Shown here in pieces: positions 40,104 to 49,822 of a stretch of 64,000 bases of DNA. This stretch comes from CAYVBJ01 sp964415185. GTDB taxonomy: Bacteria > Bacteroidota > Rhodothermia > Balneolales > Balneolaceae. The notes under the pieces are model-generated. The model searched no databases, was not told where the DNA came from, and saw nothing but the letters and a program-made list of their open reading frames with translations. The position numbers were made by a program, and so were the translations under genes. Position 1 is the stretch's first letter. Every line of letters starts with the position of its first letter. The stretch is from the NCBI GenBank assembly GCA_964415185.1, contig CAYPZI010000004.1:1-64000 (forward strand), given 5' to 3'.

Positions 40104-40577
40104 TCAGGCCTTTCTTTCGTACCTGATAAATGATATTTCTTGATGATTTTCACGCCATGCTTCTTTCCAAACGGTTCCTATCAGATGGCGATATTCGGGG
40201 AAGAAGGTATCCCCCTCAAACTCTTTGTGAATAAGGGTGATGATAAGTTCATCTGCCATGCCAATAGTCTGCCGATAAACTTCACCGCCGCCGATAATAA
40301 ATATTTTCCCACTATCTCCGGCTTTTTCGAGGGCTTCAGGTAATGAGCTGCATGTTTCTGCCTGATCATAACTCTTGGTTTGACTAAGAACAATATTTTT
40401 TCTGCCGGGAAGAGGTTTTTCATTCAGTTCTTCAAAAACTCCCCTTCCCATGACAATCGGATGGCCCATCGTCGTTTTTTTAAAAAACTGAAGGTCTTTC
40501 TTATAGTGCCAGGGGAGTTTGCCGTCTGCTCCAATCACCAGGTTCGGGTCATGAGCTGCAATAATACTCAATTTCAT
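40104..40577 (-). CDS. folA: Dihydrofolate reductase
   Basis: 157 residues. MKLSIIAAHDPNLVIGADGKLPWHYKKDLQFFK (about 1-33) carries the substrate-binding WHYKxDLxxFK motif. GHPIVMGRGVFEEL and IFIIGGGEVYRQTI supply the NADPH-binding segments. It regenerates tetrahydrofolate after thymidylate synthesis. It lies 2 bp after thyA, the classic pairing. Confidence 0.97.
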   Translation of the reverse strand: MKLSIIAAHDPNLVIGADGKLPWHYKKDLQFFKKTTMGHPIVMGRGVFEELNEKPLPGRKNIVLSQTKSYDQAETCSSLPEALEKAGDSGKIFIIGGGEVYRQTIGMADELIITLIHKEFEGDTFFPEYRHLIGTVWKEAWRENHQEISFIRYERKA

Positions 40578-40579
40578 TA

Positions 40580-41428
40580 TTAAACGGCTACTTCAAATTT
40601 GATGGCTTCCTGGGGATGGTATCCACGTAATTCAAAATCTTCAAATTCAAGGGAATCGATATCTTTATCTGCAATAATCAGTTCCGGTAGTTTTCCCGGT
40701 TTTCTTTTTAACTGCTCCCTCAGCCCTTCAATATGATTTACATAGATATGAGCATCTACAATTGTGTGGGCAAAAGTGCCTGGTTCAAGTCCGGTGATTT
40801 TGGCTATCGTCATGGTTAGAGCAGCATAGCAGGCAAGGTTAAATGGAATTCCAAGTGCAACATCGCCTGATCTTTGGGTAAGGTGGCAATTTAATTTCCC
40901 GTCTGCCACATTAAAAATGTACATCACATGGCAGGGCGGAAGAGCCATCTCATTTAATAATCCCGGATGCCATGCCGAGACTACCATTCTTCGGCTGTTT
41001 GGATTTTTCTTTATAAGATTAATTACCCGCTGTATTTGGTCAAATTCTTCAAGCTTCCACGTCTCTGAATTTTTTTGCCCATTTGAAATATAAGATCGTC
41101 CTTCTTCGGTTTTGAGATAGGGATATCTCCTCCAGAGAACCGGGTAAATGGGGCCTACATACCCGTCTTCGTCTGCCCATGCATCCCAAATATGACAATT
41201 TTTTTCATCGCGAAGCCAGCGTATGTGGTCTTCTCCCCTGAGATACCAGAGAAGCTCGAGTACAACCGAGCGGAAGTAAACCTTTTTCGTGGTTAGTAAG
41301 GGGTATCCTTCAGACAGGTTTACCTTATAAAATTCAGAAAATGAGGAAATAGTATCGATACCAGTTCTGTTTTCTTTACGGACACCGTTTTCAAGTACAT
41401 TTTTTACAAGGTTCAGGTACTGTTTCAT
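40580..41428 (-). CDS. thyA: Thymidylate synthase
   Basis: 282 residues of the folate-dependent ThyA type. It converts dUMP to dTMP. The catalytic cysteine is in ALPPCHVMYIF (about 158-168). RRMVVSAWHPG, CHLTQRSGDVALGIPFNLACYA and HIYVNHIEGLREQL provide the remaining family signature. It is upstream of folA in the same operon and follows mgtE by 16 bp. Confidence 0.98.
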   Translation of the reverse strand: MKQYLNLVKNVLENGVRKENRTGIDTISSFSEFYKVNLSEGYPLLTTKKVYFRSVVLELLWYLRGEDHIRWLRDEKNCHIWDAWADEDGYVGPIYPVLWRRYPYLKTEEGRSYISNGQKNSETWKLEEFDQIQRVINLIKKNPNSRRMVVSAWHPGLLNEMALPPCHVMYIFNVADGKLNCHLTQRSGDVALGIPFNLACYAALTMTIAKITGLEPGTFAHTIVDAHIYVNHIEGLREQLKRKPGKLPELIIADKDIDSLEFEDFELRGYHPQEAIKFEVAV

Positions 41429-41444
41429 TATATAAAGATCATTA

Positions 41445-42830
41445 TTAATTAAGAACTACACCGCTTAGCAGGAAAGATGCTATGCTAAAATAGATGATTA
41501 TTCCTGTTACATCAACCAGTGTTGCAACAAATGGTGCTGATGTGACGGCAGGGTCAAAACCGAGTTTTTCCATCAAAAAAGGAAGCATCGAGCCGCTCAA
41601 ATTTCCAAAGAGTACGACGCCTATAAGGCTTGTACCAACAGTAAGGGATTGCAAAATAAGCTCCAGGGTAAAAGGTTCACCACGAAGATACATCCAGTTG
41701 GCTATAACCACGGAGCCCATTAAACCGATGAGGCTTCCAAGAAGCAGACCGGATAATGATTCTCGAAATAACACCTTTTTCCAATCTTGCTTTCGGATGT
41801 CATCCGTTGAAATAGCCCTGATAATAAGTGTGGCCGCCTGCGAACCCGAATTGCCTCCGCTTGAGATGATCATCGGTATAAAAAATGAGAGAATGGCAGC
41901 TGCTGCAAGGGCGTCCTCGTAATTTGCCATTGCGGTTACGGTCAACATTTGCCCCATAAAAAGAATGATAAGCCATCCGATTCTCTTTTTTACCATATTT
42001 AAAATCGAAGTTTGTGAGTATGAATCATCCAGGGCATTCATACCGGCCATCAGGTGCATATCCTCGGTTGTTTCTTCTTCAGCCACATCGATTACGTCAT
42101 CCACTGTTACGATACCAACCAGGATTCCGTCAGAATCGACTACCGGGAGAGCCACACGGTCGTATTTACTCAGCATTCGAACAGCTTCTTCCTGGTCATC
42201 GAAAGCACTTAAAGCTTCGAACGAATTATCCATGAGGTCCGCAATAACCGCCTCAGGATCGGCCAGGATGAGTTGATTCAGGCGCAGGTCATCGATCAGT
42301 TTTTCATTTTCATCAACGACATAAATCACATTAATGGTTTCAGCTTTTTTGCCATATTCCCTAAGATGGTTCAGGCTTTTTTCCAATGTCCATTCTGATT
42401 TTACCCGAACAAATTTAGTTGTCATCAGGCGGCCAACCGACTCATCGGGGTAGCCCAACAATTTTCTAACCTCTTTCTGGTTCTCGGGGGCCAGAGACGA
42501 TAGTACCCGTTTGGTGAGGTGCCCCGGCAATTCCTCCATCAGGGCCACTTGCTCATCAGGCTCAAGATTATTCATCACATCACTTAGCTGCTGCCGGGAA
42601 AAAACCTCCAGCAGTTCCACTCCTTTTCCGGAACTGAGATATGAAAAAACATCGGCAGCCTTGGATTTTTTCAGTAACCGGAATATGACCACTGCAACCT
42701 CGGGATCAATTTCTTCAAGCAACTCGGCCACATCAACAGCGGGAAGGTCGTTTAACACCTCCTTCAGTGCAACCCAGTCTTTGGCTGCGATCAGCTCATC
42801 AAATTCCGGCTTTAACAGGTTAACGAACAT
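41445..42830 (-). CDS. mgtE: Magnesium transporter MgtE
   Basis: 461 residues. The cytosolic N-domain of helical repeats occupies about residues 1-135 (for example LLEEIDPEVAVVIFRLL). The CBS pair follows at about 140-265 (VGRLMTTKFV, LPVVDSDGILVGIVTVDDVIDV). Five membrane helices lie from about 285, with FIPMIISSGGNSGSQAATLIIRAIS and the pore-lining region. MgtE is a Mg2+ channel gated by cytosolic magnesium through the CBS domain. It is upstream of thyA-folA and 192 bp after rnc. Confidence 0.96.
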   Translation of the reverse strand: MFVNLLKPEFDELIAAKDWVALKEVLNDLPAVDVAELLEEIDPEVAVVIFRLLKKSKAADVFSYLSSGKGVELLEVFSRQQLSDVMNNLEPDEQVALMEELPGHLTKRVLSSLAPENQKEVRKLLGYPDESVGRLMTTKFVRVKSEWTLEKSLNHLREYGKKAETINVIYVVDENEKLIDDLRLNQLILADPEAVIADLMDNSFEALSAFDDQEEAVRMLSKYDRVALPVVDSDGILVGIVTVDDVIDVAEEETTEDMHLMAGMNALDDSYSQTSILNMVKKRIGWLIILFMGQMLTVTAMANYEDALAAAAILSFFIPMIISSGGNSGSQAATLIIRAISTDDIRKQDWKKVLFRESLSGLLLGSLIGLMGSVVIANWMYLRGEPFTLELILQSLTVGTSLIGVVLFGNLSGSMLPFLMEKLGFDPAVTSAPFVATLVDVTGIIIYFSIASFLLSGVVLN

Positions 42831-43022
42831 GGTAAAATATCTGAAGGTTGGTGGTTATATCAATTCTGTCAAGAATACAAGAGGCCGGTCAATTTTATTT
42901 AAAATAAAAACAACTTCTGTACACCAGATCAGAACCTGAGAATATAATCATGTTTTTCCACTGATAAAATCCGATGAAGCCAAACGTATTTATGTGGTAA
43001 ACAAATATATCAATCCCTTCGG

Positions 43023-43799
43023 TTATACCTGCTCGGATTGTGCCGGGTCTTGTAATTTAGATAAAGCATTCCTGGCTGCTTTTTGTTCGGCCTGTTTCTT
43101 GCTTTTTCCTTTTCCCTTTCCATAAATAACTCCGTTTACCGAAACTGAAACCGAAAATGTTTTATTGTGCCCCGGTCCATACTCCGAAATAATATTATAC
43201 TCAGGCAGAGACATTTTTTCAGCCTGGGTATATTCAAGCAAGGTACTTTTATAGTTATCGTTTTGTTTGACCAACCGGTTGAAATCCAGATGTTTATTTA
43301 AAGTTTCGTCAACAAAATCAAATGCCGATTTATATCCTTTTGTCAAATAGATTGCGGCAATAACTGCTTCGAAAACATCAGCAAGAACACTTTTGGAATA
43401 TTCAATGCCCTGCCCCTGTGCCCTTTCACCGATTTGTATAAGTTCGTCAAGGCCTATACTCCCGGAGAGCTCTGCAAGGGATTCGCCACGGACAATCCGT
43501 GCCCTTAATTTTGTCAAAAATCCTTCGGTTTCGGATGGAAATCGTTCATAAAGGATTTCAGTGACGATCAAATCCAGGACAGCATCACCTAAAAACTCAA
43601 GCCTTTCGTAGGAATCAAATTTTTCAAATTTTTTCCCGTCAACTTTCGACCGGTGACGCAAAGCTTTTTGAAATATCCCTTGTTCATCACTGCTTAGCCC
43701 AAAACCAAGAGTATTTTCGAGCTTTGAGTACTTTTTTGCCGGTTTATTTCTATCGTCTTTTTCTTTTTTCTGAAATCTTTTTTTAAACCAGCGAAGCAT
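43023..43799 (-). CDS. rnc: Ribonuclease III
   Basis: 258 residues. The RNase III signature ERLEFLGDAVLDLIVTE (about 66-82) and the second catalytic segment LADVFEAVIAAIYLTKG (about 140-156) are intact. A double-stranded RNA-binding domain follows at about 180-250 (YGKGKGKSKKQAEQKAARNALSKL). The N-terminus is rich in lysine and arginine (FKKRFQKKEKDDRNKPAKK), an extension of about 25 residues. It processes rRNA and structured transcripts. It is 2 bp downstream of fabF at the end of the fatty-acid operon. Confidence 0.97.
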   Translation of the reverse strand: MLRWFKKRFQKKEKDDRNKPAKKYSKLENTLGFGLSSDEQGIFQKALRHRSKVDGKKFEKFDSYERLEFLGDAVLDLIVTEILYERFPSETEGFLTKLRARIVRGESLAELSGSIGLDELIQIGERAQGQGIEYSKSVLADVFEAVIAAIYLTKGYKSAFDFVDETLNKHLDFNRLVKQNDNYKSTLLEYTQAEKMSLPEYNIISEYGPGHNKTFSVSVSVNGVIYGKGKGKSKKQAEQKAARNALSKLQDPAQSEQV

Positions 43800-43801
43800 T
43801 T

Positions 43802-45046
43802 TTAATCTTCATACTTCTTGAATACAAGTGTGGTGTTGTGTCCCCCGAATCCAAATGCATTATTGAGGGCATATTTCACATCACGAGCTTCTGATTCATT
43901 AACGGTATAGTTAAGGTCGCAAGCCGGGTCAGGAGTTTCGTAGTTAATGGTCGGAGGTACAATACCGTGGTAGGTTGTTAAAAGTGCTGCTACCGATTCT
44001 GCAGCTCCCGCCGCGCCAAGCATATGGCCTGTCATTGACTTTGTGGAGTTCAGATTGATATTGTAAGCGTGATCACCAAATACTTTTTTTATGGAATTAC
44101 TTTCAGCCAAGTCCCCGAGCGGTGTCGAAGTTCCGTGCATATTGATATGATCCACATCCTCAGTTTCAATGCCTGCCATTTTAAGTGCATTTTTCATTGC
44201 CAGAATCACCCCGTTCCCCTCCGGATCGGGTGCTGTAATGTGGTAACCATCGGCAGAAAAGCCGTATCCAACAATTTCGCCGTAGATTCTGGCACCCCTG
44301 TCGAGGGCAGAGTCAAGTGATTCGATAAACATCATGGCAGCGCCTTCGCCTAAAACAAATCCATCACGTGTCTTGTCGAAAGGCCTTGAAGCTGTTTCAG
44401 GTGATTCATTTCTTGTAGAAAGAGCTTTCATTGAGCTGAAACCCGCAATTCCTATTTGCCAGACAGGTGCTTCCGTACCACCACAGACAGCCATATCGGC
44501 CTGTCCGAAGCGAATAGTGTCATAGGCAAGGCCGATGTTGTGTGAACCTGTGGCACAAGCAGAAACCGTGCAGTAGTTCGCACCCCTGAATCCATATTTA
44601 ATGGAAATTTGCCCGGCGGGCATATCGGGAATCAGCATTGGAATAAAAAAGGGCGACACTCCCTTTGGCCCGTTTTGGTGATAGGACACAGACTGGTCGT
44701 AGAATGTTTTCATACCTCCGATTCCGGAACCCACGATTACGGCGACCCTGTTTTTATCAACCGATTCAAGATCGATCTTGCTGTCGTTAACAGCTTCTTC
44801 GGCAGTAATCAGGCCAAATTGAGAAACTTTATCCAGCCTCCTGGCCTCTTTTCTTTCAAAGTAATTAAGTTCATCATAATCTTCGAGCATTCCGGCGAAT
44901 TTGGTGGGAAACTCCGAAGTATTGAAATGTTCAATATTTCTAACGCCGGATTTTCCTGATATGAGTCCATTCCAGAAATCCGGTGCCGTTTTGCCAACAG
45001 GGGTTAAGGCACCGATTCCTGTTACTACAACTCTGCGTCCAGTCAT
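43802..45046 (-). CDS. fabF: 3-oxoacyl-[ACP] synthase II
   Basis: 414 residues, the condensing enzyme of fatty-acid elongation. The catalytic cysteine is in TVSACATGSHNIGLAYDTI (about 162-180). The two histidines lie in NMHGTSTPLGDLAES and SMTGHMLGAAGAAES. The length is standard. It follows acpP by 21 bp and precedes rnc by 2 bp, the usual acpP-fabF-rnc order. Confidence 0.98.
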   Translation of the reverse strand: MTGRRVVVTGIGALTPVGKTAPDFWNGLISGKSGVRNIEHFNTSEFPTKFAGMLEDYDELNYFERKEARRLDKVSQFGLITAEEAVNDSKIDLESVDKNRVAVIVGSGIGGMKTFYDQSVSYHQNGPKGVSPFFIPMLIPDMPAGQISIKYGFRGANYCTVSACATGSHNIGLAYDTIRFGQADMAVCGGTEAPVWQIGIAGFSSMKALSTRNESPETASRPFDKTRDGFVLGEGAAMMFIESLDSALDRGARIYGEIVGYGFSADGYHITAPDPEGNGVILAMKNALKMAGIETEDVDHINMHGTSTPLGDLAESNSIKKVFGDHAYNINLNSTKSMTGHMLGAAGAAESVAALLTTYHGIVPPTINYETPDPACDLNYTVNESEARDVKYALNNAFGFGGHNTTLVFKKYED

Positions 45047-45067
45047 AAAATTTGACAGATGTGAAAT

Positions 45068-45304
45068 TTAGGATTTTTCCTGAATATATTTTACAGCATC
45101 ACCAACAGTGGCAATGTTTTCAGCATCTTCATCGGGGATACTGATATCAAATTCTTTTTCAAATTCCATGATCAATTCAACGGTGTCGAGTGAATCTGCA
45201 CCGAGATCATTTGTAAAATTTGCATCGGTAACAACTTCCGAGTCATCTACTCCGAGTTTATCGATGATTATTGATTTAACTTTTGCTTCGACATCTTGTG
45301 ACAT
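45068..45304 (-). CDS. acpP: Acyl carrier protein
   Basis: 78 residues, acidic. The phosphopantetheine attachment serine is S38 in LGADSLDTVELIMEFEKEF. It carries acyl chains through fatty-acid synthesis. A 115-bp gap from fabG may contain an additional promoter for this abundant protein. Confidence 0.98.
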   Translation of the reverse strand: MSQDVEAKVKSIIIDKLGVDDSEVVTDANFTNDLGADSLDTVELIMEFEKEFDISIPDEDAENIATVGDAVKYIQEKS

Positions 45305-45419
45305 AGCAAACCTTATTTAGTTATGGTTAGATTGATAATTGAAATAAAATTGGTCTAAAAATACAACTTCTTGTCTTTAAAAAAACAAATAATTGCTAAA
45401 ACTATCCTGCTGCAATGAA

Positions 45420-46166
45420 TTACATGGCCATTCCGCCATCAACGCGCAAAACTTCACCTGTAATGTATGAACTTAAATCGGAGGCTAAAAATGCAACGGC
45501 TTGTGCCACTTCTTCCGGTTCTCCCGGCCTGCCAAGCGGCGTATCTTTTTTTATAGCATCCAGCACCTTGTCGTCCAGGTTTCCGGTCATTTCAGTAGTA
45601 ATATAGCCGGGTGCAACTACATTAGCCCGGATATTTCTGCTGGCGAGTTCTTTGGCATATGATTTCGTAAAGCCTATTATGCCGGCTTTCGAAGCCGAAT
45701 AATTGCTTTGGCCTGCATTTCCCGAAATGCCTACAACCGAACTGATGTTAATAACAGATCCGCCGCGTGCCCTCATCATAGGTTTTGCAATGGCTTTACT
45801 GTAATTGAATACACTTTTCAAATTGGTATCCATTACGGCATCCCATTGCTCTTCCGACATTCTCAAAATCAGGTTATCCTTTGTGATACCGGCATTGTTT
45901 ACAAGTACATCTATCTGGCCCAATTCATCCGTAATTTTTTTGATCACTTCTTCTGCCTTTTGATAAACAGCGGCATCGGCCTGGAGTGCTATTGATTTCA
46001 CTTTAAATTTTTCAGTGATTTCCGAAACTACATGTTTCGCCTCATCTACAGAACTGGAATAGGTAATGGCTACATTTGCACCATAACCGGCCAGGGTTAA
46101 TGCGATGGATTTACCTATTCCACGGCTGCCGCCGGTTACAATACAATTTTTATTTTTCAGGTCCAT
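45420..46166 (-). CDS. fabG: 3-oxoacyl-[ACP] reductase
   Basis: 248 residues, short-chain dehydrogenase. The NADPH site TGGSRGIGKSIALTLAGYGA is at about 11-30, NNAGITKDNLILRM at about 90-103, and the catalytic serine, tyrosine and lysine in ISSVVGISGNAGQSNYSASKAG (about 139-160). It carries out the first reduction of each elongation cycle and lies 8 bp after fabD. Confidence 0.98.
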   Translation of the reverse strand: MDLKNKNCIVTGGSRGIGKSIALTLAGYGANVAITYSSSVDEAKHVVSEITEKFKVKSIALQADAAVYQKAEEVIKKITDELGQIDVLVNNAGITKDNLILRMSEEQWDAVMDTNLKSVFNYSKAIAKPMMRARGGSVINISSVVGISGNAGQSNYSASKAGIIGFTKSYAKELASRNIRANVVAPGYITTEMTGNLDDKVLDAIKKDTPLGRPGEPEEVAQAVAFLASDLSSYITGEVLRVDGGMAM

Positions 46167-46174
46167 AACTCTTT

Positions 46175-47059
46175 TTATTGATATCCGCTGATTTTCACAT
46201 CTTTTAGAGTACGCTTTACAAGTCCCTGCAGCACCTTTCCCGGCCCTACTTCAATAAATTCAGTTGATCCGTGCGCGTTCATGTTTTCCAAAGTAGAAGT
46301 CCATTTTACCGGATTTGTCAATTGATTGACCAGGTTCTTGCGAATTTCTTCAGGATCTGTAGTTGGTTCAGCAGTAAAATTTGCAAATATCGGACACTCC
46401 GGCTTATTGATATCCGCTTCATCCACTTTTTCTTTCAGGCCCTGGACTGCAGGTTTCATCAAAGGTGAATGAAACGCACCGCTTACGGGAAGCATTTTTG
46501 CCAATCTGCATCCTTTTTCTTTTGCAAGCTCTACTGCTTTCTTAACCGCATCCGTATCTCCTGAAATTACCAGTTGGCCGGGACAGTTATAATTTGCCGG
46601 CACTACAGGTTTGCCGGAAAGTTCAGATGCTTCCCTGCAAATTTGATCGATAAGATGATCGCCAAGCCCGATAACTGCCGCCATTGTACCCTCATTTTGT
46701 TTACCGGCTTCCTGCATCAGGCTGCCTCTCAACGCAACCAGTTCAAGTGCTGACTTGAACTCAAGAGCACCGACAGAGGCCAGTGCAGAAAATTCACCAA
46801 GGCTATGGCCAGCAGCCATGTCAGGTTTCATATCAAGAGTTTCAAACAGTGCGACAGAATGAACAAAAATTGCAGGCTGGGTAAATTTGGTTTGAACCAA
46901 TTCCTCTTCAGGTCCTTTAAACATAATATCCGAAAGGCTGAAGCCCAGAATTTGATCGGCTTCAGCAATTCGTTCTTTTATCCGGCTGTTATTGTTGTAC
47001 AGATCTTCAGCCATACCGACAAACTGGGAACCCTGGCCCGGAAAAATAAATGCCTTCAT
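46175..47059 (-). CDS. fabD: Malonyl-CoA:ACP transacylase
   Basis: 294 residues from the ATG at 47059; an ATG 15 bp upstream lies inside fabH and would add MGDVN. FIFPGQGSQFVGM (about 4-16), the active-site GHSLGEFSALA (about 87-97), and the conserved histidine in SGAFHSPLM are present. It loads malonyl groups onto ACP. The start is 2 bp after the fabH stop. Confidence 0.97.
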   Translation of the reverse strand: MKAFIFPGQGSQFVGMAEDLYNNNSRIKERIAEADQILGFSLSDIMFKGPEEELVQTKFTQPAIFVHSVALFETLDMKPDMAAGHSLGEFSALASVGALEFKSALELVALRGSLMQEAGKQNEGTMAAVIGLGDHLIDQICREASELSGKPVVPANYNCPGQLVISGDTDAVKKAVELAKEKGCRLAKMLPVSGAFHSPLMKPAVQGLKEKVDEADINKPECPIFANFTAEPTTDPEEIRKNLVNQLTNPVKWTSTLENMNAHGSTEFIEVGPGKVLQGLVKRTLKDVKISGYQ

Positions 47060-47061
47060 GT

Positions 47062-48051
47062 TTACATCCCCCATTTTAAGTACATAGCACCCCAGGTAAA
47101 TCCCCCACCGAAGGACGCCAATATCAATTTATCACCGGTACTCAACTGATCCTTCCAGTCATACAAGCATAGTGGAATGGTAGCGGCAGTTGTATTTCCA
47201 TATTTGTTAATGTTAATCATCACTTTTTCTTTATCGAGGCCCATTCGCCGGGCTGTAGCATCGATAATCCTCAGATTTGCCTGGTGTGGCACAAGCCACG
47301 ATATATCATCGGCGGTAAGGTTATTTCTTTCCATAATTTCGAGAGACACATCCGCCATTCCTTCGGTAGCTTTTTTGAATACAGCCCGTCCATCCTGTTT
47401 CAGGTAATGCATTTTGTTTTTAACAGTTTCAACCGTTGTGGGATTCATGCTTCCGCCGGCCGGCTGGTTTAGCGAGCAGTTTTGATCGGCTTCCACATGA
47501 TGTACAAAATCTACAATGCCATTCTCATCATCCGATGCCTCAAGCAAAACTCCTGCCGCTGCGTCTCCAAATAGAATACAGGTAGTACGATCCGTAAAAT
47601 CGGTAATGGAGCTCATTTTATCCGACCCGATGACCAAAACCTTGCCCGACCGTCCCGATTCGATCAGTGTTGAACCAACGGAAAGGGCATATAAAAAACC
47701 GGAACAGGCGGCTGACAAATCAAAAGCATACGCATTGTCAGCGCCGATATTTCCCTGCACCAGGCAGGCAGTAGCAGGAAACAAATAGTCTGGGGTAACC
47801 GTAGCAACGATAATGGTATCGATTTCCGATGGATCAGTCCCGGAATTTTCCAGGATTTCTTCAGCTACATTGGAGGCCATAAATGCAGTGGCTTTATCGG
47901 AATCCTTTAAAATTCGTCTTTCTGATATTCCTGTCCTGCTTTTGATCCATTCGTCATCGGTATCTACCATTTTTTCCATTTCGGCATTTGTCAGTATATA
48001 CTCCGGTAAATATCTTCCCAAAGCAGTGATCTTTGCAGTTTTTAAAGCCAT
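47062..48051 (-). CDS. fabH: 3-oxoacyl-[ACP] synthase III
   Basis: 329 residues from the ATG at 48051; a TTG 15 bp earlier is also possible but less likely. The active site is AFDLSAACSGFLYALSVG (about 103-120) with the catalytic cysteine. LVPHQANLRIIDATARR and NINKYGNTTAATIP supply the histidine and asparagine. It starts fatty-acid synthesis from acyl-CoA. It follows plsX by 15 bp. Confidence 0.97.
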   Translation of the reverse strand: MALKTAKITALGRYLPEYILTNAEMEKMVDTDDEWIKSRTGISERRILKDSDKATAFMASNVAEEILENSGTDPSEIDTIIVATVTPDYLFPATACLVQGNIGADNAYAFDLSAACSGFLYALSVGSTLIESGRSGKVLVIGSDKMSSITDFTDRTTCILFGDAAAGVLLEASDDENGIVDFVHHVEADQNCSLNQPAGGSMNPTTVETVKNKMHYLKQDGRAVFKKATEGMADVSLEIMERNNLTADDISWLVPHQANLRIIDATARRMGLDKEKVMININKYGNTTAATIPLCLYDWKDQLSTGDKLILASFGGGFTWGAMYLKWGM

Positions 48052-48066
48052 GTTAACCGGATCCAA

Positions 48067-49050
48067 TTAATTTAAAGATGATATAATCTTATCATTTACA
48101 TTCTGTTTTACAAATTTTGCGGCATTTAAAATCATATTTTTAATGGCAACCGGCGTACTCCCGCCATGTCCCACCATGCTAACACCGTTTACACCGAGAA
48201 AAGGCACACCTCCCACATGTTCATAATTAAAGGAGTCTAAAGCTCCGGACACAGTTGAAATAATCTTCCGCTGTAGTTCTTTAGCAGTGTTGTTTTTTTT
48301 AAACTGATCTTTCATCAGAAAATGAAGTGTTTCTGGAAATGATTCGCCAAATTTGAGAAGTATATTGCCAACCATCCCATTACAGAGGAAAATATCTGTT
48401 TCAGCTTTAAAAATATCCTTGCCTTCAATATTTCCGCTGAAATTTGAACATTCCTTTAATAACAGATGAGCTTCTTTAAGTATCTCCGTACCTTTTTCCG
48501 GTTCATGCCCTACATTCAACAAGCCAACAGTCGGATCCGGGATTTGCATAACTTCTCTTGCATAAACCGTAGCCATAACGGCAAACTGAACATAAAATTC
48601 AGGTTTCAGGTCAAGGTTAGCTCCCGCATCTACCAGCACCCTGAATCCTTTTACGGTTGGAAACATGGCTGCGATGGTTGGCCTGAAAACTCCTTCAAGC
48701 TTACCAAGAAGCAAGGTGGATGCAGCCAGCAAGGCTCCCGTATTCCCGGCACTGACAAAAGCATCGCACATCCCTTCCTTTTGTGTTGCAATACCTTTTA
48801 CGATGGATGAATTTATCTTGGATTTTACGGCAGATGCCGGTGATTCGTCCATTAAAATAATTTCAGAAGCGTGCAGTATTGAAATCCTGCTTTTATCACC
48901 ATTTGACTTCTCCAGCTCTTCCTCTATCATTTGTTCCGGACCAACCAAGATCACCTGCAACTCTTTATCATGGCTACAGGCATCAATTGCCCCTAAAACC
49001 GGATTTTTCGGGTAAAAGTCCCCCCCTACAGCGTCAACAGCGATTTTCAT
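48067..49050 (-). CDS. plsX: Phosphate acyltransferase PlsX
   Basis: 327 residues. It makes acyl-phosphate from acyl-ACP for phospholipid synthesis. Family segments are IAVDAVGGDFYPKNPVLGAI (about 2-21), FVSAGNTGALLAAS (about 99-112), VDAGANLDLKPEFYVQFA and NVGHEPEKGTE. It sits in the conserved rpmF-plsX-fabH order. Confidence 0.97.
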   Translation of the reverse strand: MKIAVDAVGGDFYPKNPVLGAIDACSHDKELQVILVGPEQMIEEELEKSNGDKSRISILHASEIILMDESPASAVKSKINSSIVKGIATQKEGMCDAFVSAGNTGALLAASTLLLGKLEGVFRPTIAAMFPTVKGFRVLVDAGANLDLKPEFYVQFAVMATVYAREVMQIPDPTVGLLNVGHEPEKGTEILKEAHLLLKECSNFSGNIEGKDIFKAETDIFLCNGMVGNILLKFGESFPETLHFLMKDQFKKNNTAKELQRKIISTVSGALDSFNYEHVGGVPFLGVNGVSMVGHGGSTPVAIKNMILNAAKFVKQNVNDKIISSLN

Positions 49051-49065
49051 TATAAATAAATCCCG

Positions 49066-49245
49066 TTATCTGGTTACATCGAGTACTTGCCTTCCACGAT
49101 AATAACCACACTCCATACAAACATGATGATGCCGATGCAATGCACCACAATTGGAGCACTCGGTTAGCGGAACATCAGCAATCTTGTGGTGCGAACGACG
49201 CTTGTCACGTCTTGCTTTGGATGTTTTTCTTTTTGGATGTGCCAT
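49066..49245 (-). CDS. rpmF: 50S ribosomal protein bL32
   Basis: 59 residues, MAHPKRKTSKARRDKRRS at the start and TECSNCGALHRHHHVCMEC in the middle. Four cysteines (C30, C33, C43, C46) form a zinc ribbon, so this is the zinc-binding version of L32. It is translated from the ATG at 49245 and ends at the TAA at 49066. Its place between the YceD-like gene and plsX matches the conserved bacterial order. Confidence 0.97.
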   Translation of the reverse strand: MAHPKRKTSKARRDKRRSHHKIADVPLTECSNCGALHRHHHVCMECGYYRGRQVLDVTR

Positions 49246-49265
49246 TCGATTCTAAATTATGATGT

Positions 49266-49781
49266 TTAATTTTCTGTTTTTAATTTTTTAAGAGCTTCCC
49301 ACCTTGGGTCAATACTGTCTTCATCCTGTTCGGAATCACCAAATTTTTTCACTTCAAAATCTTTAGCTTTGCCTTTGCTGTCAACAAATTTCGGATGCAA
49401 TTTTTTTACAGGAATTTGAAGCAGGATTGTATCCCTGACCTCGTTTTCAATATTTAATTCAAGTGACGGTGGTATCGGTTTAACCGCTGATTTTTCAGAA
49501 ATCACAATTTCGGTTTCATCAGCACTGTATACAACTTTGTACGATCCGCTGATGGTTTTTGAAAACTCTTCCAATGACCTGTCACATATAAGTTTCAAAT
49601 CTGCCCGGACATCAAAATTGATATCGATAAACCTTTCGGATTTAAAAAAACGTACATCAATTTCAGCTTGTTGAAGAAATGAATCGTCAAAATCCAGATC
49701 ATCTTCGGATAAATATATACTTTCGGTGCTTTCACCATCCGGTATATTTTGAATCTGAAATTGTAGATTTTTTTCTTCCAC
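49266..49781 (-). CDS. YceD/DUF177 family protein
   Basis: 171 residues, acidic. The family is recognised by its position directly before rpmF and by internal features: VRADLKLICDRSLEEFSKTI (about 57-76) with the conserved cysteine region, a central beta-rich domain, and the closing DPRWEALKKLK. In other bacteria YceD is linked to 23S rRNA accumulation or rRNA processing. The exact activity is not established here. Confidence 0.88.
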   Translation of the reverse strand: MEEKNLQFQIQNIPDGESTESIYLSEDDLDFDDSFLQQAEIDVRFFKSERFIDINFDVRADLKLICDRSLEEFSKTISGSYKVVYSADETEIVISEKSAVKPIPPSLELNIENEVRDTILLQIPVKKLHPKFVDSKGKAKDFEVKKFGDSEQDEDSIDPRWEALKKLKTEN

Positions 49782-49822
49782 GACAGCTTATAAAAATAGA
49801 AAGATATGTAATCGAAAGCAAT